Of a stretch of 64,000 nucleotides of DNA, positions 30,001 to 39,150 are shown piece by piece. Each line of letters opens with the position of its first letter. The first letter of the stretch is position 1. Origin of the DNA: Thiomonas sp. FB-6 (GTDB lineage Bacteria > Pseudomonadota > Gammaproteobacteria > Burkholderiales > Burkholderiaceae_C); the NCBI RefSeq assembly GCF_000377645.1, contig NZ_KB898471.1, positions 443,084 to 507,083 on the forward strand, given 5' to 3'. The notes beneath the pieces were generated by a model that was not told the DNA's origin, did not search any database, and saw nothing but the letters and a program-made list of their open reading frames with translations. A program made the translations under genes and the position numbers.

Positions 30001-30844
30001 GGGGCAGCGCGGGGTCGATGCGCCGCGGATCCAGGCCCTGTAGGTCCACGCTCGACGGGCCCAGCCATACGGGCTCGAAGGGAAGCAGCTCGGCCCGCAG
30101 CACGGCGCGCGCCTGCCAGGCCTTCAGCGTCGCCTCCAGACGCGGGTGTTCCAGGGTTCCGCCGACGCGGGAATCGAGCTGCAGGGGCTGGTGCCGCAGG
30201 TTCAGCTCGGCCCCCAGCGATCCGCGCAGCGAGAAGGGCGCGCGCGCGGCCATGTGCCAGCTCGTGCGCGCGCTGCCCCAGGGCCCGTTCCAGTCCCCCG
30301 CCAGCTGCCACGCGGCCGCGTCGCCGCGCAGGCGCGCCCGCAGCGAGCCCAGGTCCTGCCAGGCGCCCTGCCCCGCGCGGCGCCAGCGCAGGCGGCCCAC
30401 ACGCAGCGCGTCCACGCGCAGCGCCAGCGGCGGCGCCAGCTGCGCCGCCGGGCGCGAGGGCGCGCCGCCGGCGGAGGCGCTGGCGCCCTGCTGCAGATCC
30501 AGTTCCCCCGCCGACAGCTCCAGCACGTGCAGTTGGGGCGCCAGGTGCAGCAGGTCGCGCGGCTGCCAGCGCAGCACCAGGGCTCGCGCGTCCACGCGGG
30601 TCGTGCCGCGGCTCCACTGCAGGCGCGCCACGCGCAGGCCGCTCCACACGGAACCCTGCACGCCCTGCAGGCGCACGCCGCCGCGCGCGGCGGCCCAGCG
30701 CAGGCCCTCGGCGCTGCCCAGCCAGGCCAGCGCCGCGGCCAGTGCCGCGAGCAGCAGCACACAGCCCGCGGCGAGCCGCACGGCCCGGCGCCCGCGGCGC
30801 GGCGCGGCTGCCGCGCGAGAGCGGGGTTCGAGGCCGCCCGGCAT
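27044..30844 (-). CDS. tamB: TamB, translocation and assembly module inner-membrane subunit
   Basis: Predicted 1266-residue AsmA/TamB-superfamily protein. One N-terminal transmembrane anchor (LAAGCVLLLAALAAALAWLG) is followed by a very long periplasmic part of repetitive beta-strand character rich in Leu, Arg and Ala. The C-terminal DUF490 domain includes SYSAYGQQLSL-like and PSTVGSDQNAALQTAA segments and ends in an aromatic residue pattern (LFYTFHFD). Such proteins form hydrophobic grooves that bridge inner and outer membrane, for lipid transport and outer-membrane protein assembly. It overlaps tamA by one base (TGATG). Confidence 0.93.
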   Translation of the reverse strand: MPGGLEPRSRAAAAPRRGRRAVRLAAGCVLLLAALAAALAWLGSAEGLRWAAARGGVRLQGVQGSVWSGLRVARLQWSRGTTRVDARALVLRWQPRDLLHLAPQLHVLELSAGELDLQQGASASAGGAPSRPAAQLAPPLALRVDALRVGRLRWRRAGQGAWQDLGSLRARLRGDAAAWQLAGDWNGPWGSARTSWHMAARAPFSLRGSLGAELNLRHQPLQLDSRVGGTLEHPRLEATLKAWQARAVLRAELLPFEPVWLGPSSVDLQGLDPRRIDPALPRAELSLRARLRGTARDGLRGELALRNALPGSADAGRLPLSRLDSALSLQGGVLRASGLHAALAGGGSLDGSIAWPLDASATVDLQARALDLHALYARLLATRLQGRLQATLGAQAQSLSATLSQPGWQALLRVRHAGRRIDVERARLQAQGAELSLAGSLEQGQARAFSLRARLHDFDPRRFGDWPRARLNLQLQAQGDLAAPSARVALRVEPSRWRGQPLQGSASGLLTPRTVRDVQAALRLGANRLQAQGSFGRPGDSLRLQLQAPALAQLGEGWSGSAQARATVHGGLPAPSGRLVLHARELRGPDSLRLARLDLDAQIAQGLQGPLRVQASGQDLRVAGQSLRELALQLRGTLRAHTLKLRLLAPPRLRLQASAQGSWLPAKGWSASIDTLDNTGSLPLRLLAPAALRVGVDGSFALRHATLQSPGGTIELGSLRREAGAWSSSGRASRLDPTYWARVAGVGLHGLRSDLRLAAAWDLRTGPAPTLHLELQRSSGDLVLPAGGGLPLGLSRLALRVDAGAGSLHAALDAAGARLGSLQAGADLGLRQSARGWSVDPQAPLSGRAKLDMPELSWLSGWLPQGARAAGALRGELRASGTLAAPRLQGSLAGKALALALPEIGLDLRDGSLDAVFDGDRLRLRSLRVDDASGQGSLQASGSMGLAEGLLNGAVAWKLDRLQALDRPGRQVQLSGSGTLRAVHGQVALDAALHVDKADIELASAETPRLAPDVVVQGRPAPAPPGSGAMPVSAQLRLDLGRDFHLGGYGVDARLGGALLLRADPGQPLHAEGSVAVRSGTYSAYGQQLSLVAGSSVNFSGPVDNPGLNLAAQRDNLPVQVGVRVTGTLRAPQVALNSDPPMSDGAILSWLVLGQDPSTVGSDQNAALQTAAAALLSSGQGVPLTSRLAGALGLDQLTLSGQGGLQNSVVTVGKKLSSRLSVSIEQGLAAASSLFNVRYTFTKRLSLRLQSGTDNAVDLFYTFHFD

Positions 30845-32682
30845 CAGAAGCTCACGCCCGCGTTGAACTCGATGCGCGTCGAGCCGATCGCGCGCCCGTG
30901 CGCGAGGTTGACGCTCACCAGCCCCACCGGGCTGCGCCAGCGCACACCCACGCCGTAGCCCAGCACCGGGTGCAGGCTGTGAAAACTGTCCGCTGCGTTG
31001 CCGGCGTCGGCGAACAGCGCGACGCCCCAGCGCGGCAGCACCCAGTGCACGGCGTCGACGCCGGCGGTGAACAACGCGCGCCCGCCCACCACGGCACCGT
31101 CCTGCACCACGCCCAGGCTCTGGTAGGGGTAGCCGCGCACCGAACCGATGCCGCCCGCGCGGAACAGCACCTGCTGCGGAATGCCGTCCGCCGAGGGGCT
31201 CAGCACCTGGCCCAGCTCGGCGCGCAGGATCAGCTGGTTGTCCGGGCCCAGCGGCAGGTACTGCAGCGCGTGCAGGTCGATGCGCACGAAATTCTGGTCG
31301 GACAGCAGCGCCCGCGCGCCGCCGCTGATCTGCGCGCTCAACAGGTTGCCCCGCGTGGGGTCCAGCGGACTGTCCAGGCGCCGGCGCGTCCAGGTGTAGC
31401 CGGGCATCAGCGCCATGTTCGACGACACCGGGCCCCCGGTGAGCTGCTGCTGCTCGTTGATGAAGCGCAGCGACTCGATGGTATCGATCGGGCCGTCGCT
31501 GCGCCGGCGCTGCAGACCCAGGCTCTGGCTGCGCGTGGTCAGTCCCTGGATGTCCGAGTGCAGGAGCTGGGTGTCGATGCTGTAGCTGGCACCGTCGTGA
31601 CGCTGCGGGAACTGCAGCGTGGCGCCCAGACTTTGCTGCAGGGTCTCCAGCTTGAGCGAGCTGCTCAGGCGCAGCGCGCGCCCGAACAGGTCCAGGTTGC
31701 CGTAGTCCATCTGGGTGCGCGCGCCGGTGTTGGTGCTGTAGCCCACGCCGAAGCCCAGGCGCTGCGCGCGCTGCTCGACCAGGTTCACGACCACCGGCAG
31801 CAGCTCGCCGCGCACGGCCGACAGCGGCGCGCCGACGGTCGCGCTGCGGAAATAGCGGCTGTCCTGCAGACGCGCCTGCAGTTGCAGCAGCTGGTCCTGG
31901 GAGTAGGGGTCACCCTGCGACCAGGGGGCCAGATTGCGCACCACGGACTCGGGATAGCGCCGCAGCCCGTGCACGCTCAGCGGACCGAAGCGGAAATCGG
32001 GGCCGGTGTCGAAATCCACCGAAAGACGCGCCGCGTGCCGTGCCGGGTCCACCAGCGCGCGGCTGGCGACGATGCGCGCCGCCGCATAGCGCCGCGTGCT
32101 CAGGCGCAACAGGGCATCGCTCTTGGCGGCCTGCCAGTCGGCGCTGTCGAACACGCTGCCGTCTCCCAGGCTCCAGTGGCGCAGCAGTTGCTCCTGCAGC
32201 GCGGGCGCCGGGCGGCCGTCGGGCCCGAGCACGCGCAAGCGCACGGCCGCCACGCGGCTGGGCTCGCCGGGCTCCACGCGCAGCACCACGCGCTGCGGGC
32301 GCCGCGTGGCGTCCAGGCGCGCCTCGACCCTGGGCGAGAAATAGCCCAGGGCCTCCAGCACGCGGCGCGCCTGCGCCGGCACGGTGTCGACCAGCGAGCG
32401 CAGTTGCTCCTCGCGCAGATCGCCGTAGTCCCGCCAGCGCTCCACGTCCAGGCTGCGACTCAGCACGCCGCGCAGTTCCTTCGGCGCCTCGATGTCGACC
32501 ACGTAGGAGACGCCGCGGGGCGCCGAGGCGCCCCGCGCCGGCGCCACCGCGGCCGCGCCGGCGGCGCCCGGCAGGGCCAGCGCGGCGGCCAGCAGCCAAC
32601 CCGCGCGACGCAGGGGCCGCGCCGCGGGGACAGGGACGCGGCGCGGCACGGAACGGAGGTGGCGCGGAAGCTGGATCGGCAT
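30844..32682 (-). CDS. tamA: TamA, outer-membrane BamA-family assembly protein
   Basis: Predicted 612-residue Omp85-family protein. After a signal sequence (AGWLLAAALALPGAAGAAA) there are POTRA domains (about residues 60-290) with motifs such as YFSPRVEARLDATRRPQRVV and FRFGPLSVHGLRRYPESVV. The C-terminal 16-strand barrel has RAGGIGSVRGYPYQSLG, the VRGY/F L6 signature, and ends VNLAHGRAIGSTRIEFNAGVSF with a final Phe. Translation may instead begin at 32736; 32682 places the signal peptide nearer the N-terminus. It works with TamB. Confidence 0.92.
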   Translation of the reverse strand: MPIQLPRHLRSVPRRVPVPAARPLRRAGWLLAAALALPGAAGAAAVAPARGASAPRGVSYVVDIEAPKELRGVLSRSLDVERWRDYGDLREEQLRSLVDTVPAQARRVLEALGYFSPRVEARLDATRRPQRVVLRVEPGEPSRVAAVRLRVLGPDGRPAPALQEQLLRHWSLGDGSVFDSADWQAAKSDALLRLSTRRYAAARIVASRALVDPARHAARLSVDFDTGPDFRFGPLSVHGLRRYPESVVRNLAPWSQGDPYSQDQLLQLQARLQDSRYFRSATVGAPLSAVRGELLPVVVNLVEQRAQRLGFGVGYSTNTGARTQMDYGNLDLFGRALRLSSSLKLETLQQSLGATLQFPQRHDGASYSIDTQLLHSDIQGLTTRSQSLGLQRRRSDGPIDTIESLRFINEQQQLTGGPVSSNMALMPGYTWTRRRLDSPLDPTRGNLLSAQISGGARALLSDQNFVRIDLHALQYLPLGPDNQLILRAELGQVLSPSADGIPQQVLFRAGGIGSVRGYPYQSLGVVQDGAVVGGRALFTAGVDAVHWVLPRWGVALFADAGNAADSFHSLHPVLGYGVGVRWRSPVGLVSVNLAHGRAIGSTRIEFNAGVSF

Positions 32683-32822
32683 GGGTGCTTGCGCCCGGCC
32701 GGCGTTCGGCACGAACGCGGACCCGGCAGACGGCATTATGGCTTCGCAGCAAATTCACCCTGTGCCCAGTCGGGTTTGCGAAGGCACAATCCAGGCTTGC
32801 GCAACCGGGAGGAGCCCGCGCC

Positions 32823-33461
32823 ATGTACCTGCCCTGCCATTTCGCCGCCGAGGACCCCGCCGAGGTGCTGCGTCTGTTGCGCGCGCGCCCGCTGGCCACG
32901 CTGGTCACGCAGGACGCCGAGGGCCTGGACGCGAATCCAGTGGTGCTGCTGCCCGATACCGACGCGCAAGGCCGCCTGTCGCGCCTGCGCGGCCACGTGG
33001 CGCGCGGCAACCCGCTGTGGCGCCGCGCCGGCGCGGCGGGTTGCGAAGTGCTGGCGCTGTTCCACGGCGCGCAGGCCTACATCAGCCCGGGCGCACACCC
33101 GCGCAAGGCGGTGGACGGCAAGGTGGTGCCCACCTGGAACTACCTGATCGTGCAGGTGGCCGGGCGGCTGCGCGCCATCGACGACCCGGACTGGCTGCGC
33201 GCGCTGGTGGGCGAACTGACCGACACCCACGAGAGCGCGCGCGAGCAGCCCTGGGCCGTATCGGACGCACCGGAGGACTACGTGCGCTCGATGCTGGCCG
33301 GCGTGGTGGGCATCGACATCGAGGTGCTACGGGTCACGGCCAAGTTCAAGCTCAGCCAGAATCATCCCGAGCCGGCGCGCGCGGCGCTGGCGCGGGCCCT
33401 CGAGCAAGGCGCCGGCGACGACGCGCGCGAACTCGCGTCGCGCATGCTCGGCGCGTACTAA
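32823..33461 (+). CDS. PaiB-like FMN-binding protein
   Basis: Predicted 212-residue protein of the split-barrel flavin-binding fold. MYLPCHFAAEDPAEVLRLLR and LATLVTQDAEGLDANPVVLL match the PaiB family. ALFHGAQAYISPGAHPRK and VPTWNYLIVQVAGRLRAIDD are the conserved core, and KFKLSQNHP the tail motif. In Bacillus PaiB affects sporulation and protease genes; in proteobacteria the role is unclear. It is divergent from tamA. Confidence 0.88.
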   Translation: MYLPCHFAAEDPAEVLRLLRARPLATLVTQDAEGLDANPVVLLPDTDAQGRLSRLRGHVARGNPLWRRAGAAGCEVLALFHGAQAYISPGAHPRKAVDGKVVPTWNYLIVQVAGRLRAIDDPDWLRALVGELTDTHESAREQPWAVSDAPEDYVRSMLAGVVGIDIEVLRVTAKFKLSQNHPEPARAALARALEQGAGDDARELASRMLGAY

Positions 33462-33499
33462 GGCCGGCGCGGCCGGCGCCGGGACGCGCCCGGAGCGCC

Positions 33500-33724
33500 T
33501 CAGGCCAGGAGCTGGCGGTGTTGGCGCAGGGCTTCCAGCACCACCGGCTCGATGCCCTTGCCGCCCTGGGCGTCGATGTAGTCCAGCAGTTCGCGGCGCA
33601 TGCGCGGCTCCCAGAAGCGCTTGACGTGCATGGCGATGCCTTCCAGCGCCTCGCCGCGGTCCGGCATCGCCTGGAAGAACTGCCCGATGCGGTTGACCAT
33701 GGAGATCAGGTTTTCGGTCTTCAT
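33500..33724 (-). CDS. fdsD: Formate dehydrogenase delta subunit FdsD
   Basis: Predicted 74-residue protein, last gene of fdsGBACD. NLISMVNRIGQFFQAMPDR and HVKRFWEPRMRRELLDYI are the hallmarks of the family. FdsD assists maturation or stability of the molybdenum enzyme. Its ATG overlaps the fdsC stop (ATGA). Confidence 0.9.
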   Translation of the reverse strand: MKTENLISMVNRIGQFFQAMPDRGEALEGIAMHVKRFWEPRMRRELLDYIDAQGGKGIEPVVLEALRQHRQLLA

Positions 33725-34617
33725 GTGCAGAGCTGGCTGGTCGTGGTTTCGGGGAAGGATGCGGGGGCGGCTTCGAGGGCGATGCGCTGCGCCCCGCTGT
33801 ACACCACCAGGTCGTCGCCGCGCGCCAGGCCGACCAGGCACATGCCGGCCTCGCGCGCGCTGCGCGCGGCCAGCGCCGTGGGAGCCGAAACGGCCACCAG
33901 CACGGGCACGCCGGCCTGCGCGGCCTTTTGCACCATTTCGACGCTGGCGCGGCTTGTGATCAACACGAAGCCCTGCGCGGCATCGGCGCCGGCGCGCGCC
34001 ATGGCTCCGATCAGCTTGTCCAGCGCGTTGTGGCGCCCGACGTCCTCGCGCAGCAGCAGCAGCCGGCCTTGCGGGTCGCACCAGGCCGCCGCGTGCACGG
34101 CCCCGGTGGCCGCGTTCAGGCGCTGATGCTCGCGCAGCGAACCCAGCGCCCGGGCCACCGCGCGGGAACCCAGGGGCGTGCCCCGCGGGCGCGGCAGCGC
34201 GCGCAGCGGGCGCAGCGCCTGATCGAGGCTGTCGGTTCCGCACAGCCCGCAGCCGGTGCGCCCGGCCAGGCTGCGCCGGCGCTCGCGCAGGCCTTCGAAG
34301 CAGCGTGCCGCCACCTCGATCTGCAGCGTCAGCCCGCACGGCTCGCGCAGCACCTCGCAGTCATAGACCTCGGCGGCGCGCTCGACGATGCCCTCGCCCA
34401 GGCTGAAGCCCAGCGCGAAGTCTTCCAGGTCCAGCGGCGTGGCCAGCATCACGGCGTGCGACACGCCGTTGTACTGCAGCGCCACCGCGACCTCCTCGGG
34501 CAGCCAGTCGTCGACCTGCTGCGCGAGCCCGCCGCGCCAGCGCAGCACGTCCAGGCTGCGCGCGCCTTCGCACAGCCCACGCATGCCGGGCCCATCGGCG
34601 CCGCGCGCTGGCTTCAT
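33721..34617 (-). CDS. fdsC: FdsC/FdhD, formate dehydrogenase cofactor sulfurtransferase
   Basis: Predicted 298-residue FdhD-family protein that transfers sulfur to the molybdenum cofactor before insertion into FdsA. The conserved TGCGLCGTDSL motif carries the functional cysteines. LDLEDFALGFSLGEGIV, REDVGRHNALDKLIGAM and FVLITSRASVEMVQKAAQAG complete the family pattern. It overlaps fdsA and fdsD by four bases each. Confidence 0.94.
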   Translation of the reverse strand: MKPARGADGPGMRGLCEGARSLDVLRWRGGLAQQVDDWLPEEVAVALQYNGVSHAVMLATPLDLEDFALGFSLGEGIVERAAEVYDCEVLREPCGLTLQIEVAARCFEGLRERRRSLAGRTGCGLCGTDSLDQALRPLRALPRPRGTPLGSRAVARALGSLREHQRLNAATGAVHAAAWCDPQGRLLLLREDVGRHNALDKLIGAMARAGADAAQGFVLITSRASVEMVQKAAQAGVPVLVAVSAPTALAARSAREAGMCLVGLARGDDLVVYSGAQRIALEAAPASFPETTTSQLCT

Positions 34618-37544
34618 GTGGCCGCCACTTCCTTGCGCCCGGGCGCGGCCCCGGCCTCGCCCAGCGCATGCCCGGCGTGGCGCTGCGCCAGCAGCTGCTC
34701 CTGGGTGCGGCTGAAGCGCGTGTACTCGCGCTGCCAGCTCGAGGGCTGGCTGACCGGCATGACCTGCACCGCCGTCACCTTGTACTCCGGGCAGTTGGTC
34801 GCCCAGTCGGAGCTGTCGGTGGTGATCACGTTGGCCCCCGACTCGGGGAAGTGGAAGGTGGTGTAGACCACGCCGGGCTGCATGCGCTCGCTGACCTGGG
34901 CACGCAGCACGGTCTCGCCGGAACGGCTGGCAATGCCCACCCAGTCGCCGTCGCGGATGCCGCGGTCCTCGGCGTCGTGCGGGTGGATCTCCAGGCGGTC
35001 CTCCTCGTGCCAGCGGCTGTTCTCGGTGCGCCGGGTCTGCGCGCCCACGTTGTACTGCGACAGGATGCGCCCGGTGGTCAGCAGCAGCGGGTACTTGGGC
35101 GTGACCTTCTCGTCGCTGGCCACGTACTCGGTCAGGATGAAGCGGCCCTTGCCGCGCACGAAGGATCCGACGTGCATGGTCGGCGTGCCCTCGGGCGCCT
35201 GTTCGTTGCAGGGCCATTGCACGCTGCCCAGGCGGTCGATGAGATCGAAACTCACGCCGTGGAAGGTGGGCGTCAGCGCGGCGATCTCGTCCATGATCTC
35301 GCGCGGATGGCCGTAGTGCATCGGGTAGCCCAGCGCGTTGGACAGCAGCTGCGTGGCTTCCCAGTCGGCGTAGCCGGCCAGCGGGGGCATCACCTGGCGC
35401 ACGCGCGAGATGCGGCGCTCGGCGTTGGTGAAGGTGCCGTCCTTCTCGAGGAAGGACGAACCGGGCAGGAACACGTGCGCGTACTTGGCGGTCTCGTTCA
35501 GGAAGATGTCCTGCACCACGATGCATTCCATGGCCGCCAGCGCGTGCGCAACGTGCTGGGTGTCGGGATCCGACTGCACGATGTCCTCGCCCTGGCAGTA
35601 CAGCCCCAAGAAGGAGCCGTCCAGCGCGGCGTCGAACATGTTGGGAATGCGCAGGCCCGGCTCGGGCTGGATGTCCACGCCCCAGGCCTGCTCGAACTGC
35701 GAGCGCACGGTGCCGTCGGAGACGTGACGGTAGCCGGGCAGTTCGTGTGGGAAGGAGCCCATGTCGCAGGAACCCTGCACGTTGTTCTGGCCGCGCAGCG
35801 GGTTCACGCCCACGCCCTCGCGCCCGACGTTGCCGGTGGCCATGGCCAGGTTGGCGATGGCCATCACCGCGGTCGAGCCCTGCGCGTGCTCGGTCACGCC
35901 CAGGCCGTAGAAGATCGCAGAGTTCGGACGCCGCGCGCCCAGGCGGCCCTCGGTGTCGCCGGTGGCGAACAGGCGCGCGGCGGCGCGCAGTTCGGCCGCG
36001 GGCACGCCGGTCACGGCCTGCACCGCCTCGGGCGAATGCTCGGCACGGGCGACGAATTCACGCCACTGCTCGAAGGCCCTGGCTTCGCAGCGCTCGGCCA
36101 CGAAGGCCTCGTCGACCAGGCCTTCGGTGACGATCACGTGGGCCAGCGCGTTGAGCACGGCCACGTTGGTCCCGGGACGCAGCGGGAGATGGTATTGCGC
36201 CTGCACGTGCGGGGACTTCACCAGGTCGATGCGCCGCGGGTCGACGACGATCAGCCGCGCGCCCTCGCGCAGGCGCTTTTTCATGCGCGACGCGAACACC
36301 GGGTGGCCGTCGGTGGGGTTGGCGCCGATGACCATGATCACGTCGGACTTCTCCACCGACTTGAAGGTCTGCGTGCCGGCGGATTCGCCCAGGGTCTGCT
36401 TCAGGCCGTAGCCGGTGGGCGAGTGGCACACGCGCGCGCAGGTGTCGACGTTGTTGTTGCCGAAGGCCGCGCGTACCAGCTTCTGCACCAGGTAGCCTTC
36501 CTCGTTGGTGCAGCGCGAGGACACGATGCCGCCGATGGAATCGCGACCGTGCTTGGCCTGGATGCGCTTGAACTCGGAAGCCGCGTAGCCGATGGCCTCC
36601 TCCCAGCTCACTTCCTGCCAGGGATCGGCGATGCTCTTGCGGATCATCGGCGTGGTGATGCGATCCTTGTGGGTGGCGTAGCCCCAGGCGAAGCGCCCCT
36701 TCACGCAGCTGTGCCCCTCGTTGGCCGCACCGTCCTTCCACGGCACCATGCGCACCACCTGGGAGCCCTTCATCTCGGCCTTGAAGCCGCAGCCCACGCC
36801 GCAGTAGGCGCAGGTGGTGGCGATGCTGTGCTCGGCCTGGCCCAGCTCGATCACGCTCTTTTCCATCAGCGTGGCCGTCGGGCAGGCCTGCACGCAGGCG
36901 CCGCAGCTCACGCACTCGGAATCCATGAAGGTCTCGCTCATGCCGGCGGCCACGCGGGACTCGAAGCCGCGCCCGCTGATGGTCAGCGCGAAGGTGCCCT
37001 GGGTCTCCTCGCAGGCCCGCACGCAGCGGTTGCACACGATGCACTTGGCGGGGTCGTAGCTGAAGTAGGGGTTCGACTCGTCCTTCGCGTCCGACAGATG
37101 GTTCGCCCCCGCGTAGCCGTAGCGCACGTTGCGCAGCCCGGTCACGCCGGCCATGTCCTGCAGCTCGCAGTTGCCGTTGGCGGCGCAGGTCAGGCAGTCC
37201 AGCGGATGGTCGGAGATGTACAGCTCCATCACGCCCTTGCGCAGTTCCTGCAGCCTGGGCGACTGGGTGCGCACCTTCATGCCGGCCTCGGCCGGCGTCG
37301 TGCAGGAAGCCGGGAAGCCCTTGCGGCCGTCGATCTCGACCAGGCACAGCCTGCACGAGCCGAAGGGCTCCAGGCTGTCGGTGGCGCACAGCTTGGGAAC
37401 CATCACGCCGGCCTCGGCGGCCGCGCGCATCAGCGAGGTTCCCTCGGGAACCGTGACCTGCACGCCGTCGATGTCCAGCGTGACCTCGCGCTCGGATTCG
37501 CGCCGGGGGGTTCCCAGGTCGGCTTGCTTGAGTTGCTCGAGCAT
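34614..37544 (-). CDS. fdsA: NAD-dependent formate dehydrogenase alpha subunit FdsA
   Basis: Predicted 976-residue molybdopterin oxidoreductase that oxidises formate to CO2. The N-terminus is NuoG-like: a [2Fe-2S] domain (SCRLCLVEIDGR), a His-ligated cluster region (HPLDCLTCAANGNCELQ), and two ferredoxin clusters (CIVCNRCVRACEE, CVSCGACVQACP). A further cluster binds at CAYCGVGCGF. The Mo ligand is Cys373, followed by the catalytic His, in RVCHSPTGYG. The bis-MGD domains run to the C-terminus. It is the third gene of fdsGBACD, 37 bases after fdsB. Confidence 0.97.
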   Translation of the reverse strand: MLEQLKQADLGTPRRESEREVTLDIDGVQVTVPEGTSLMRAAAEAGVMVPKLCATDSLEPFGSCRLCLVEIDGRKGFPASCTTPAEAGMKVRTQSPRLQELRKGVMELYISDHPLDCLTCAANGNCELQDMAGVTGLRNVRYGYAGANHLSDAKDESNPYFSYDPAKCIVCNRCVRACEETQGTFALTISGRGFESRVAAGMSETFMDSECVSCGACVQACPTATLMEKSVIELGQAEHSIATTCAYCGVGCGFKAEMKGSQVVRMVPWKDGAANEGHSCVKGRFAWGYATHKDRITTPMIRKSIADPWQEVSWEEAIGYAASEFKRIQAKHGRDSIGGIVSSRCTNEEGYLVQKLVRAAFGNNNVDTCARVCHSPTGYGLKQTLGESAGTQTFKSVEKSDVIMVIGANPTDGHPVFASRMKKRLREGARLIVVDPRRIDLVKSPHVQAQYHLPLRPGTNVAVLNALAHVIVTEGLVDEAFVAERCEARAFEQWREFVARAEHSPEAVQAVTGVPAAELRAAARLFATGDTEGRLGARRPNSAIFYGLGVTEHAQGSTAVMAIANLAMATGNVGREGVGVNPLRGQNNVQGSCDMGSFPHELPGYRHVSDGTVRSQFEQAWGVDIQPEPGLRIPNMFDAALDGSFLGLYCQGEDIVQSDPDTQHVAHALAAMECIVVQDIFLNETAKYAHVFLPGSSFLEKDGTFTNAERRISRVRQVMPPLAGYADWEATQLLSNALGYPMHYGHPREIMDEIAALTPTFHGVSFDLIDRLGSVQWPCNEQAPEGTPTMHVGSFVRGKGRFILTEYVASDEKVTPKYPLLLTTGRILSQYNVGAQTRRTENSRWHEEDRLEIHPHDAEDRGIRDGDWVGIASRSGETVLRAQVSERMQPGVVYTTFHFPESGANVITTDSSDWATNCPEYKVTAVQVMPVSQPSSWQREYTRFSRTQEQLLAQRHAGHALGEAGAAPGRKEVAAT

Positions 37545-37581
37545 GGTTCGTGTCTCCGTGTCGGGGAATGCGCCGGGTGCT

Positions 37582-39150
37582 TCAGGCCGCCGCCGCGCCG
37601 GCGGCGTCCAGTCCGAAGTCCTGCGGGTAGTGGTTCAGGGCCGACAGCACCGGGTAGGGCGTCATGCCTCCCATCGCGCACAGGCTGCCGTGCACCATGG
37701 TGTCGCACAGGTCGCGCAGCAGGTGCACCTGCTGCGCGCGCTGCGCGGCGTCGCTCGCGCCGCGGATGCGGTCGATGACCTCCACGCCGCGGGTGGAGCC
37801 GATGCGGCAGGGCGTGCACTTGCCGCAGGACTCGATGGCGCAGAACTCCATCGCGTAGCGGGCCAGCCCGGCCAGGTCGGCGCTGTCGTCGTGGGCGACG
37901 ATGCCGCCATGGCCCACCACCGCGCCCACCGCAGCGTAGGCCTCGTAGTCCAGCGGCAGGTCCCACTGCGACTCGGGCATGTAGGCCCCCAGCGGGCCGC
38001 CCACCTGCACGGTCTTGATCGGGCGCCCGCTGGCGCTGCCGCCGCCGAAATCGAACAGCAGTTCGCGCAGGCTGACGCCGAAGGCCAGTTCCACCAGGCC
38101 CGGACGCTTCAGGTTGCCGGCCAGCTGGATGGGCAGGGTGCCGCGCGAGCGGCCCATGCCGAAATCGCGGTAGAAGGCCGCGCCGCGCGCCAGGATCAGC
38201 GGCACCGAGGCGAAGCTGATCACGTTGTTGATCACCGTCGGCTGCCCGAACAGCCCGGCGATCGCCGGCAGCGGCGGCTTGGCGCGCACCACGCCGCGCT
38301 TGCCCTCCAGGCTTTCCAGCAGCGCCGTTTCCTCGCCGCACACGTAGGAGCCCGCGCCCAGGCGGGCCTCCAGGTCGAAGGACCGGCCCGAGCCCAGGAT
38401 GTCCTCGCCCAGGAAGCCGGCCTCGCGGGCCAGCACGATGGCCCGCTGCATCGTGCGCATCGCGTCGGGGTATTCCGAGCGGATGTAGACGTAGCCGCGG
38501 GTGGCGCCGCTGGCCAGGCCGGCGATGGTCATGCCCTCGATGAGCATGAAGGGGTCGCCCTCCATGGTCATGCGGTCGGAGTAGGTGCCCGAGTCGCCCT
38601 CGTCGGCGTTGCACACCACGTATTTCTGCTCCGCCAGCGTGTTCAGCACGGTGCGCCACTTGATGGCCGTGGGGAAGGCGGCGCCGCCGCGCCCGCGCAG
38701 GCCGGATTCCATCACCTGCTCGACGATCTGCGGGGCCTGCAGGGCCAGCGCGGCACGCAGCCCGGCCCAGCCTTCGTGCGCCTCGTAGTCGGCGAGGGAC
38801 AGCGGGTCGGTGATGCCCATGCGCGCGAAACACAGCCGCTGCTGGCGAGCCAGGTAGTCGATCTTCCCGGTGGGGCCGTGGCACAGCGGGTGGGCCGCGC
38901 CGCGCAGCAAGCCGGCATCGAGCAGCCCGGCCACGTCCCCCGGCTGCACCGGGCCGTAGGCGATGCGCCCATCGGCGGCCGCCACCTCGACCAGGGGCTC
39001 GAGCCAGAACATTCCGCGCGAGCCGTTGCGCACGACGTTCACGTCCAGCCCGCGGCGCGCGCATTCCTCGCGCAAGGCCTGAGCCACGGCGTCGGCGCCC
39101 AGCGCCCGCGCGGCGGAATCACAGGGAACGTACAGGGTCACGGTGCTCAT
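37582..39150 (-). CDS. fdsB: NAD-dependent formate dehydrogenase beta subunit FdsB
   Basis: Predicted 522-residue NuoF-like subunit holding FMN and the NAD site. A thioredoxin-like N-terminal part is followed by the FMN/NAD motifs GLRGRGGAAFPTAIKW and LGAGSYVCGEETALLESLEG. The [4Fe-4S] site is ESCGKCTPCRIG. The gene overlaps fdsG by four bases. Together with FdsG and FdsA it passes formate electrons to NAD+. Confidence 0.96.
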   Translation of the reverse strand: MSTVTLYVPCDSAARALGADAVAQALREECARRGLDVNVVRNGSRGMFWLEPLVEVAAADGRIAYGPVQPGDVAGLLDAGLLRGAAHPLCHGPTGKIDYLARQQRLCFARMGITDPLSLADYEAHEGWAGLRAALALQAPQIVEQVMESGLRGRGGAAFPTAIKWRTVLNTLAEQKYVVCNADEGDSGTYSDRMTMEGDPFMLIEGMTIAGLASGATRGYVYIRSEYPDAMRTMQRAIVLAREAGFLGEDILGSGRSFDLEARLGAGSYVCGEETALLESLEGKRGVVRAKPPLPAIAGLFGQPTVINNVISFASVPLILARGAAFYRDFGMGRSRGTLPIQLAGNLKRPGLVELAFGVSLRELLFDFGGGSASGRPIKTVQVGGPLGAYMPESQWDLPLDYEAYAAVGAVVGHGGIVAHDDSADLAGLARYAMEFCAIESCGKCTPCRIGSTRGVEVIDRIRGASDAAQRAQQVHLLRDLCDTMVHGSLCAMGGMTPYPVLSALNHYPQDFGLDAAGAAAA